Made by a program: the position numbers and the translations under genes | Assembly (NCBI GenBank): GCA_022482625.1 | Contig: JAKVOU010000001.1 | Coordinates: forward strand, 620,001 to 684,000 | DNA from: Spirochaetia bacterium | GTDB lineage: Bacteria > Spirochaetota > Spirochaetia > Sphaerochaetales > Sphaerochaetaceae | Direction of reading: 5' to 3' | Length of the DNA stretch: 64,000 bases | The notes under the pieces: generated by a model | What the model was told of the DNA's origin: nothing | Seen by the model: the letters and a program-made list of their open reading frames with translations, nothing else | Databases searched by the model: none | In this document: positions 57,348 to 64,000 of the stretch, piece by piece | Layout: every line of letters begins with the position of its first letter | Numbering within the stretch: position 1 is the first letter of the stretch

Positions 57348-59117
57348 CTAAAGTCCGACAGAACAGCCGACTGTCAGCTGCATATCCAAAGCATTTGAAC
57401 CAGATATGTTACCCTTGTTTATGGTATAGACGACATCAGTCTGTGCAAAAACTTTCATGAACTTCAGGAAATAACGGCTACCGCTGAAACCAAGGTCAAA
57501 CATATTGATAACAGCATTTCGATCTTCTGGATCGGTCACGCCAATAGTTTCATAATCATCATCAGCAAATGATCCGGACCACGAGGTTGTCGGAGTAGAC
57601 AGATTTGCAATATCATCACCTGCTCCACCAGCCCATTTTGTATACTGGTCAAAGACTCCATGGAGCATATACATGAAGTTAATATCTGTCTCCCATTTAC
57701 CAAGTTTCCGAGCACTGAGGTTCAGGTTGCCGACAATGGCATCTCCACCATAGGGATAACCAAGGAAGGTGTTTTCATAGACTGCGGACCTGTTGGATGC
57801 CGATTCTCTAAAAGCCACGACATAGCTGATACCATAATCAAAGTCACTTTGGCTGGTACCATATCTCAGGTAAAGCAGAGGATCAGTATAGGCAAACTCA
57901 ACGTTTGCCTTGAGGATGACCCCATCGTCCTTGACCTTGTAATAGGTTGCTCCGGCCAAGTAGCCAAGAGCAGGCGGAAGATAACCATCTTCACCAGCTT
58001 CATCTTCACCCGGCAACACAAACTCATCGACCACAACCTGACCATAGAAATTCAAATTCTTCAGCAAGGTAGTATCCATTTCAAATCCCAAGAGAGAATT
58101 TGCATTGGCTCTGATATAATAGTCATGGAAAATAGCAGCCGGACTGATATACCTAGGATCAATATTCCCGTTTGCATCTTGGAACATAATTGTCTCATTC
58201 AAGGCAAAACCAAGCTTGTCATGGAACATCCGCCATTCAAGCCTATGTCCCATGAACATGTAGAGGCCATCGGAAGCATCTTCGGCTTCAAGTCCTGTAG
58301 TTGGGTTAGTGTCACCATCATCCATATAATCCTCTGGATAAGGATAGAAAGCAGTCAGGAAGGTATACTTGTAGTTGCTACCGAATGCCGTTGCCTTTGC
58401 AAAAGTCTGATACGGCAGATTGTCACCCAGCACCAGATTACCGGTCGTACCTGCACCCCACTTGAGCCTGTCACGGCCTATTTGGAGGTTCCAATAATTT
58501 CCACCAAGGGAAATAAAGGCTCGGTTGGGACCCATGATGCTGATATCACCGACGGTACCCTGTTGCCCAATGCCAGGGATGTTGGTACTGTACTGCTGGT
58601 CTCCCCAAACAGAACCATCAGCAAAGTTGGTATTGAGGCCGAAGGGATATGCCACGCCTATATACAGATTTCTGAACAGCCAGAGACCTGCAGTTGCATC
58701 TGCAAACGGAGCGGGAGTTCCTTCTTTCCAATCACCCTGCAGATCGTAATCGGTCGGATTGGTCTGCGCGTACGCTTCCGCTGTCGCCTCCCCTGAAACT
58801 TCCAATGCAACAGCAGGAAGCGACACAAGCGGATTAAGGTCAAGGGCGTCTTCAATGTGCTTGTAAAGTACTTTCTGTCCCTTGGTAAGTGAATTCTTAT
58901 TGATCTTTGAAAGCATCAAAGCCAACTCAGCATCGCTATATGGAGCTGTCTGTGACGGCAAGGACATACCCTGCGTTACATACAGCGCATCCATGGCATC
59001 GATGAGATTACTGTCAAGTGAACGTATCTTCTGCATATTCTGCCCTGCGTTCAGGCTCATAAGGCAAGATGCAGCACCAATCACTACCAAACAAATATTT
59101 CTTTTCATATTATGCAT
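57348..59117 (-). CDS. Outer-membrane beta-barrel protein, Wzi-like paralogue 1
   Basis: This 589-residue secreted protein has a cleavable signal (KRNICLVVIGAASCLMSLNA). An N-terminal helical region follows at about 25-100, with SLPSQTAPYSDAELALML, shared with its neighbour as a Q/P-S-S-x-A-P-Y-S-x-A-E-L segment. The rest consists of alternating aromatic beta strands. The motif NYWNLQIGRDRLKWGAGTTG, then GNLVLGDNLPYQTF, resembles the GR..xWGpG..GxLxLxdN signature of Wzi-type capsule-assembly barrels. The protein ends in aromatic/hydrophobic strands (LDMQLTVGCSVGL) as barrel proteins do. An acidic loop (DYMDDGDTNPTT) matches the acidic loops of its two paralogues. AGGAGG lies six bases before the ATG. 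It follows the second paralogue by 11 bases in one operon. Ligand or polysaccharide function is not shown. Confidence 0.75.
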   Translation of the reverse strand: MHNMKRNICLVVIGAASCLMSLNAGQNMQKIRSLDSNLIDAMDALYVTQGMSLPSQTAPYSDAELALMLSKINKNSLTKGQKVLYKHIEDALDLNPLVSLPAVALEVSGEATAEAYAQTNPTDYDLQGDWKEGTPAPFADATAGLWLFRNLYIGVAYPFGLNTNFADGSVWGDQQYSTNIPGIGQQGTVGDISIMGPNRAFISLGGNYWNLQIGRDRLKWGAGTTGNLVLGDNLPYQTFAKATAFGSNYKYTFLTAFYPYPEDYMDDGDTNPTTGLEAEDASDGLYMFMGHRLEWRMFHDKLGFALNETIMFQDANGNIDPRYISPAAIFHDYYIRANANSLLGFEMDTTLLKNLNFYGQVVVDEFVLPGEDEAGEDGYLPPALGYLAGATYYKVKDDGVILKANVEFAYTDPLLYLRYGTSQSDFDYGISYVVAFRESASNRSAVYENTFLGYPYGGDAIVGNLNLSARKLGKWETDINFMYMLHGVFDQYTKWAGGAGDDIANLSTPTTSWSGSFADDDYETIGVTDPEDRNAVINMFDLGFSGSRYFLKFMKVFAQTDVVYTINKGNISGSNALDMQLTVGCSVGL

Positions 59118-59128
59118 GTACATCCTCC

Positions 59129-60979
59129 TTAGAAAGCAAGCTTCACGCTGACATTAAGCTGAAGATCAGAAGCCGTCACCCCGCTGACATTCCTGAAATT
59201 TATGCAGTAAAGATAATCTGCTTCCGTAAGTACTGAAAGTCCTTTGAAAAGGGTGCATTCACCTCCGAGAGATGCAATGAGTGTCTGTGAAATTGCATTG
59301 CGTGATGAAGGAGCACTGTATCCTCGGTCTGTGGCTTCTCCATCAGTAAGCTGAGAAGCTGCACTATGTGAAGAAGTCAGAAAAACCTGGCTGGCATCTG
59401 CTGTATAGCAGGTGTAGGCATCATAGGTGCCGTGCAGCATATACATCATGCTTGCGTTGAGCTTCCATGAATCAAGTCCAAGAAGTTGGGCCCCGATCTT
59501 GCCGACAAAGGCATCGTTGCCCCATTTATACCCAAGGAACTTGCTGTCATATATAGTATCATTGGAAATAAGGAAAAATCTGGAAGCTGCAACAAATCCG
59601 ATACCTACATCCCCTTTGCTTTGAGATTCACCGGTGGTACTGGCCAAGTACAGATATGGATTTGTGTATGCAGCCTCAGCGTACAGCTTAAGTACCTTCA
59701 GGCCTCCCAAAGCCTTGATATGTTTCGCGCCAAGGATAAGTCCATAAGCCATCGTTTCATCTGAAGTAAGACTGTCGAGAGCTCCTTCAAAGTAAATCGT
59801 CCAACGGGGTTTCACCGTGTAGTCCATGCTCAATGTCAGCATAGGATTGAACTTACCGTCATCAGAAGTATATGAATCGTAGATACCCTCGATGACATCG
59901 GTACCTCCGCTGGAGAGATACATGAAAGTCGGTGCAAAAGCAATGCCAAGCTTCCCTAGCTGGGTTTCAAGCCTGACACCACCATGGACAAGGACTCCTC
60001 TTATCTCATCACTCTGGCTGTCACCTTCATAAGGTACGTCATCGTCAGCACTGACGCTTTCATCATCGGAAATGTAAGCATTGGGATCAGTATAATAAGA
60101 GTTGACTATGACCAGCTTGGACCTGCCGTCGAACCATGAGAACTTGAGTAAATTCTCAAATGGCATAGTTGCACCCCAGTCAAGGCTACCGCTTTCCCCG
60201 TTGCCCCATCTCATACTGTCTCTTCCAAGTTCCAGATTCCAGTTGCTGCCACCGGCAGTCAGAAAAGCCCGGTAAGGGATATTGAAATCAATGTCATCCA
60301 TAACTGCCGGAGCAAGAAGCGGAATATTGGTCGAGTATGTTACAGAGGCAAATTTGTCTCCAGGAAGATCACCAAGATTCTCGGTATTTCCTAACGTAAA
60401 CTCGCTGTACCCATAGAAATTGTTGCCAGCCCAAGTCTCAAGAGACAGTTTGAAAGGTTTTTCCCGTTCACGGTACGGTCTTTGCCAATACATACTGCCA
60501 CTGAACTGATCGGTATTGGAATTATAGTACCCCTCAGCAGCAATGTCACCACTAAAATCATAGCTGACACCTTTGCCTTTCCCTTTCGGGACGGCACCAT
60601 TGATAAGGTTGACAAGCTTATCATATAGAGCCAGTTCATGGGCATTCATCTTCGACCTGTCAAGCCGCTTCAGCATTGCCTTCAGTTCTGCATAGCTGTA
60701 AGGAGCAGCAGAAGATGGCAAAGGCTTTGACTGCGAAAGATATAAGGCTGTTATTGCTTCATATATCTGATTATCAGAAATATTGGTAAGTTTCTGAAGA
60801 TTTTCGGATGTTCCACGTTCTTCAGACAGGGCACTGATATCTACCCCTTTTTCATCCTTTACTGTAAGTGATGAGTGTAAATCCGATTGTGTCAAGCCGG
60901 TAGCAAAAACCGAGGACATCACGAGTACCAGCAAAGCTGAAACAATGGGAACTTTGATCCTCAATAACATAACAGACAT
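59129..60979 (-). CDS. Outer-membrane beta-barrel protein, Wzi-like paralogue 2
   Basis: This 616-residue paralogue of the next gene has a signal peptide (IVSALLVLVMSSVFA). An extra N-terminal segment is followed by the shared PLPSSAAPYSYAELKAMLKR. The barrel motif reads NWNLELGRDSMRWGNGESGS, then LDWGATMPFENLLKF, parallel to the neighbour. FLGYKWGNDAF aligns with FLGYPYGGDAI, and LNASMMYMLHGTYDAYT with INFMYMLHGVFDQYT. The acidic loop at the equivalent position is SDDESVSADDD. The last strand is LQLNVSVKLAF. AGGAGG four bases before the ATG. The paralogue pair arose by tandem duplication; surface transport, adhesion or capsule roles are all possible. Confidence 0.75.
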   Translation of the reverse strand: MSVMLLRIKVPIVSALLVLVMSSVFATGLTQSDLHSSLTVKDEKGVDISALSEERGTSENLQKLTNISDNQIYEAITALYLSQSKPLPSSAAPYSYAELKAMLKRLDRSKMNAHELALYDKLVNLINGAVPKGKGKGVSYDFSGDIAAEGYYNSNTDQFSGSMYWQRPYREREKPFKLSLETWAGNNFYGYSEFTLGNTENLGDLPGDKFASVTYSTNIPLLAPAVMDDIDFNIPYRAFLTAGGSNWNLELGRDSMRWGNGESGSLDWGATMPFENLLKFSWFDGRSKLVIVNSYYTDPNAYISDDESVSADDDVPYEGDSQSDEIRGVLVHGGVRLETQLGKLGIAFAPTFMYLSSGGTDVIEGIYDSYTSDDGKFNPMLTLSMDYTVKPRWTIYFEGALDSLTSDETMAYGLILGAKHIKALGGLKVLKLYAEAAYTNPYLYLASTTGESQSKGDVGIGFVAASRFFLISNDTIYDSKFLGYKWGNDAFVGKIGAQLLGLDSWKLNASMMYMLHGTYDAYTCYTADASQVFLTSSHSAASQLTDGEATDRGYSAPSSRNAISQTLIASLGGECTLFKGLSVLTEADYLYCINFRNVSGVTASDLQLNVSVKLAF

Positions 60980-61428
60980 GTACCTCCTGCATAATCATCT
61001 TACATACTCTGACCGACAGCAATGTGAGAATTTTTGAGCAAAAAACATTTCATGCAGCATACTGCATGAAAATCCTAGCATTGCCAGGTCATAAATACAC
61101 ACATAATACATAAACAACTGTTTCATTCTTTAGGATACAGAGAATAATTGCAATGCAGTCAGAATTGAATAAAGCAAAAAAACTTATCAAGACGAAAAAC
61201 ATTTTATATCGATATACCAGTCACCCATTCATTTTTGCAACTTGAACAGCAACAAATCAAAAGATTCTTCAATTGTCAATCCGGCAGTATCAGCATGGAA
61301 TACTACTTTATTTCCCTCTCTGGAATATAACACCAGAAAATCCAAAACAGATTTCCAGTCTAGCAGATTTACGTATTATTCCTCTCAACCTGAATCAGGC
61401 AACAACTTCTTTGAAAGCTGACATCTCT
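60980..61428. other. Intergenic region between OM paralogues 2 and 3
   Basis: Nearly 450 A/T-rich bases hold the terminator described below and, nearest 60980, presumably the promoter of paralogues 2 and 1. I see no open frame with a ribosome site and no repeat other than the hairpin. Confidence 0.4.
61040..61072 (-). terminator. Hairpin terminator candidate
   Basis: TTTCATGCAG, a four-base loop and CTGCATGAAA are followed by TGTTTTTT on the minus strand. It lies 360 bases past the paralogue-3 stop and just ahead of the promoter region of paralogue 2. Confidence 0.6.
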
Positions 61429-62324
61429 CTACAAAGAAATTGTAGTACCAACTGTCAGTTGCAAGTCATCCTCCCAGTCGCTGAAAACATCTGAGTCTGC
61501 ATCATAATGAACCCGTTGTATATAACTGGTTTCACCATAGCATTTCCAACTTGTCATCCATTTGGGTACAGGAAGCTGTATGCTTCCGTTCAACGTGGCA
61601 GTCAGGCTGGCATCAATAGAGCCGCCCTTGAACAGTTGTGTCCCGTACTTCACTATCTCGTCATCATTATCATACCTATACATACTGACCGGGCCATGCA
61701 AAGCCAATGTCGTAGCAAATTCCGTTTCCCATTTCTCGGGAACACGGTAGGTGTTATCCCATTTGACTACCACTGCGTCACCGCCATAGGGAAATCCGAT
61801 GTAGTCAAATTTTTGCAGTTGCCAGTAATGAAGTGAAGCATAGCGGGTGGCCATCAGGAAATCTACTTTATCACGCAGATAGAGACACGGAAGAGTCATT
61901 GCTCCTTCAAGGGAAGTGGTCAATACTCCACTTCCAAGGATGCGTGCATAGTCAAATCCGACAAGTGCTCCCCATGCAGTAGATTCAGCATCGGCATCTT
62001 CATTCGGAGCTACAGCCTGATCCAGGACAAACTGCCCATAGATATTCCATCCAGGCAAGAAAGTATAGCTTAATTCTACATGTGCAATAGCATTGAATTT
62101 ACTGCGTGAATTCAAGTTGTGATAAATAAAGGATGGATTGAACACCTGTGGATCAAAGCTCGTATCCTTATACATGACATCTTCACTGACAGCAAAAGTA
62201 ATTTTGTCCCATGGACGGAACTCCAACCGATGAGCCATTAAAACACGGAAGTATTCGTCATCATAATTATCATCGTCTTCATCGTCTTCGTCATCTTCAT
62301 CGTCATCACTGGCTTTACTTTTTC
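61429..62324 (-). pseudogene. Outer-membrane beta-barrel paralogue 3, C-terminal part (split by ISL3 element)
   Basis: This is the 3' portion of a third Wzi-like barrel gene: FRVLMAHRLEFRPWDKITFA aligns with the MGHRLEWRMFHDKLGFA segment of paralogue 1, FPYGGDAVV with FLGYPYGGDAIV, and the end is the strand LQLTVGTTISL. It begins inside an acidic run of Asp/Glu codons directly at the insertion point. Excision of the element would join it in frame to the 5' portion at 63836-64000. An in-frame TTG at the element edge could in theory start a truncated product, but this would lack signal and N-domain. Confidence 0.85.
62317..62324. repeat. Target-site duplication, left copy
   Basis: ACTTTTTC lies directly outside the left inverted repeat of the ISL3 element. 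It is identical to 63836-63843. Eight bases is the usual duplication for this family. Confidence 0.93.
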
Positions 62325-62352
62325 GGCTCAATCACTTTTCTTGTGTGATTTT
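62325..62352 (+). repeat. ISL3 left inverted repeat
   Basis: It begins GGCTCAATCA and matches the right end at about 20 of 28 positions; the first ten bases are perfect. Confidence 0.85.
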
Positions 62353-62454
62353 AAATTAACATTTACTAAATAGTGTTTTCTAAAAGGTTGTAAAAAAAGG
62401 GCAACATCTTTATGTTGTAGTTACCACACATTAAACATAAGAGAGTTGCCCTAA

Positions 62455-63828
62455 ATGAAATATATCAAATTACCATCAAGATTGGTAGGCTTTAACAATC
62501 AAACTACGGAAATCGTAAATACAGTATCAAATAAAGAGATGTATCTTCTTCATGGGACTCTAAAAAAAGATAAAAAGCCTTGTATTTGTCCTTATTGTCA
62601 TAAGAAAATGCATGTTAATAATAAATATGAAGTCAATTTAAAGCATCTTTGTTTCGGAAGCAGATTAAGTACTATTAGATTTTCTAAGATTCGATATAGA
62701 TGCCCTGAATGCAGCTATACACAGATGCAGGAAGTCCCTTTCCAAGCAAAAGGGCACAGGATTAGTTGTGAGCTCTGCCAATACACTAGAGATCTATTAG
62801 CTTATGGCTTTACCAATAAAGAAATAGCAGAACTTACTGGCCTTGGAAAGAATACTGTTAAAGATATTGATTTACAACGATTGAAAGAAAAATATACTAT
62901 AGATGATAAAACTCTCATCAAACCAGAAAGGCAAGCAAGGTTCCTTGGAATCGATGAATTTAAGCTACATAATGGTCATAAATATGCGGTAGTAATTATT
63001 GATATGGAAACAGGTCATATCCTCTGGTTAGCGCATGGCAAGAAGAAAGCAACTGTATATGCATTTATAGACCATGTAGGTCTTGATTGGATGGATGGAG
63101 TTGAAGCTATAGCATGCGACATGAACAGTGACTTTGAAGAAGCTTTTGAGCATCGTTGCCCTCATATACAACCTATATTCGATTTCTTTCATATTAAAAA
63201 AAATTTGAATGATAAAGTTGTAGGAGAAGTTAGAAAGGATGAATTTCGAAGGTTAATTGCAGAGGGAGATAACAAGGCTGCAGCTTCTCTTAAGAAGAGC
63301 AGATATATTCTTACATCTTCTGTGCAAACTCTTCAAAAGAAAGACAAAGAAGCAGAAGATGGGAAAGTAATATCAAAAGGCAGCACGCTCTTTCATAAAG
63401 GAGAAGTTGTTAGAAAATCTGGTTATGTTGATAGATACGAAGAATTAATTAAACAAAACAAACTTCTCTTTACTCTAGATATAATTAAAGAAAAGCTCTC
63501 AGATGCATATAAGATGACAGATGAAGCTAAAATGGCAAACGAAATATCTGAGATTATGGATATTTGTAGCAATACCAAAAATAAACATTTTCTTTGGTTT
63601 TATCGGCTTCTAGATAATCACTTTGAAGGTATAATAGCTCATGCTACATATAATATATCTGCAGGTAAGATAGAAGGAATTAACAACAAAATTAAGACGG
63701 CCAGGCGCAAGGCTTTTGGCTATTCTGATGATGAATATTTCTTTCTAAAGCTCTTTGATGCAAGTAGGAAAAGTTATGTGAGAAATCAAGTGTCACATAA
63801 AATCCTTAAAAACCCACAAACTTTATGA
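62455..63828 (+). CDS. ISL3-family transposase
   Basis: This DDE transposase has 457 residues. Residues 43-48 and 83-86 form the N-terminal Cys pairs (CICPYC, CPEC) of the ISL3 zinc finger. A helix-turn-helix follows near 112-140 (YGFTNKEIAELTGLGKNTVK). The DDE core starts with Asp167 in FLGIDEFKL and has the second Asp at 222 in IACDMN. The Glu lies in GKIEGINNKIK near the C-terminus, followed by the basic stretch with ARRKAFGY that ends ISL3 proteins. All three catalytic residues are present. The ATG lies 102 bases inside the left repeat. Confidence 0.95.
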   Translation: MKYIKLPSRLVGFNNQTTEIVNTVSNKEMYLLHGTLKKDKKPCICPYCHKKMHVNNKYEVNLKHLCFGSRLSTIRFSKIRYRCPECSYTQMQEVPFQAKGHRISCELCQYTRDLLAYGFTNKEIAELTGLGKNTVKDIDLQRLKEKYTIDDKTLIKPERQARFLGIDEFKLHNGHKYAVVIIDMETGHILWLAHGKKKATVYAFIDHVGLDWMDGVEAIACDMNSDFEEAFEHRCPHIQPIFDFFHIKKNLNDKVVGEVRKDEFRRLIAEGDNKAAASLKKSRYILTSSVQTLQKKDKEAEDGKVISKGSTLFHKGEVVRKSGYVDRYEELIKQNKLLFTLDIIKEKLSDAYKMTDEAKMANEISEIMDICSNTKNKHFLWFYRLLDNHFEGIIAHATYNISAGKIEGINNKIKTARRKAFGYSDDEYFFLKLFDASRKSYVRNQVSHKILKNPQTL

Positions 63829-63835
63829 TTGAGCC
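63808..63835 (-). repeat. ISL3 right inverted repeat
   Basis: On the minus strand it begins GGCTCAATCATAAAG. The transposase stop lies within it, seven bases from the outer end. Confidence 0.85.
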
Positions 63836-64000
63836 ACTTTTTCTTTCATTCAGATAAGAATTGTCAAAAAATACACCGAGGGCCTCATATTTGAAATATC
63901 GGGTAAAGACAGTAAATCTTGCATAATCATGGTAGTCAACATGATTGTCTATAATGAAATTCCCGATATGGGAATTGCCCCAGTTGATCCGGTCCCTGCT
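63836..64000 (-). pseudogene. Outer-membrane beta-barrel paralogue 3, upstream part (5' end outside window)
   Basis: The minus strand encodes RDRINWGNSHIGNF, the same motif as GRDRLKWG in paralogue 1 and GRDSMRWG in paralogue 2, and continues to GVFFDNSYLNERKS at the insertion point. The first eight bases are the right copy of the target duplication (ACTTTTTC). The frame is open across the whole visible part. The signal peptide and N-domain lie beyond the window. Confidence 0.88.

Larger units (their letters stand above)
62325..63835 (+). mobile_element. ISL3-family insertion sequence, complete
   Basis: This is a 1511-bp element with one transposase gene, terminal inverted repeats beginning GGCTCAATCA, and exact 8-bp target duplications on both sides. 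The transposase frame is intact and the element may be active. It is noticeably more A/T-rich than the surrounding genes, indicating recent arrival from another host or a different compositional background. Confidence 0.95.

Noticed and set aside
57660-58796. 378-codon plus-strand open frame opposite outer-membrane paralogue 1
   Set aside because: Antisense artefact; the minus strand encodes the signal-bearing barrel with AGGAGG.

Overview
The window comes from a spirochaete, probably of the Sphaerochaeta/Treponema branch. This rests on gene content, not on a database match: a dcw cluster ordered mraZ-rsmH-ftsL-murF-mraY-ftsW-ftsQ-ftsA-ftsZ followed by dprA-xerC-hslVU, an EF-G gene resembling the spirochaete recycling-type EF-G2, a DUF4912/GH57 pair, and a tandem family of outer-membrane beta-barrel proteins. 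No flagellar structural gene is present, although the dprA-xerC-hslVU order in other bacteria runs straight into the flgB block. This hints at the non-flagellated Sphaerochaeta group. However, a catalytically complete penicillin-binding protein is also encoded, and published Sphaerochaeta genomes are described as lacking these.

Layout. 1-6 kb: a truncated lipoprotein with chitobiase-C-terminal-like repeats, then a two-gene xanthine-dehydrogenase-type molybdoenzyme. 6.8-9.7 kb: a LysM protein with a catalytically degenerate LytM domain, divergent from a class B PBP. 9.6-25.5 kb: one long minus-strand transcription unit of 17 closely packed genes from mraZ to a PfkB-type sugar kinase. It covers peptidoglycan precursor synthesis, divisome assembly (FtsL/W/Q/A/Z), chromosome-dimer resolution (two Xer recombinases), DprA, HslVU and an orphan FlhF-like GTPase. 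A good promoter and three 10-bp-phased candidate MraZ boxes precede it. 25.8-30.7 kb: alpha-glucan genes, a GH57 branching enzyme with a DUF4912 protein, divergent from a second GH57 enzyme. 30.8-34.4 kb: recN, nadK and a DegT-like protein without the PLP lysine. 34.5-39.7 kb: a complete rRNA operon (16S, tRNA-Ala, 23S, 5S) with promoter, leader hairpins and terminator.

39.8-57 kb is accessory and strongly decayed. It holds a membrane PAS sensor with no visible output domain, a DeoR-family pseudogene, tRNA-Lys and tRNA-Glu, an apparently transposase-derived protein without a complete DDE set, a small Cys-rich protein, an aldehyde dehydrogenase and a ClC channel. It also holds an EF-G gene with a single-base frameshift, a broken mazEF pair, an intact EF-G-like GTPase, an AbiEii remnant between two 35-bp palindromic repeats, and a cyclomaltodextrinase gene with two frameshifts.

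57.3-64 kb holds three tandem paralogous outer-membrane proteins. The third is split by a complete ISL3-family insertion with an exact 8-bp target duplication, and the interrupted frame would be restored perfectly by excision.

How the parts relate: the 10-25 kb block couples wall synthesis, division, dimer resolution and proteolysis in one transcript, with the matching transpeptidase and a LytM-type factor beside its far end. Frame disruptions concentrate at 43-56 kb and are absent from the roughly 25 genes between 7 and 34 kb. This suggests real decay of accessory DNA, though sequencing indels cannot be excluded from sequence alone. All family assignments are from recognition of motifs by eye; no search was run.
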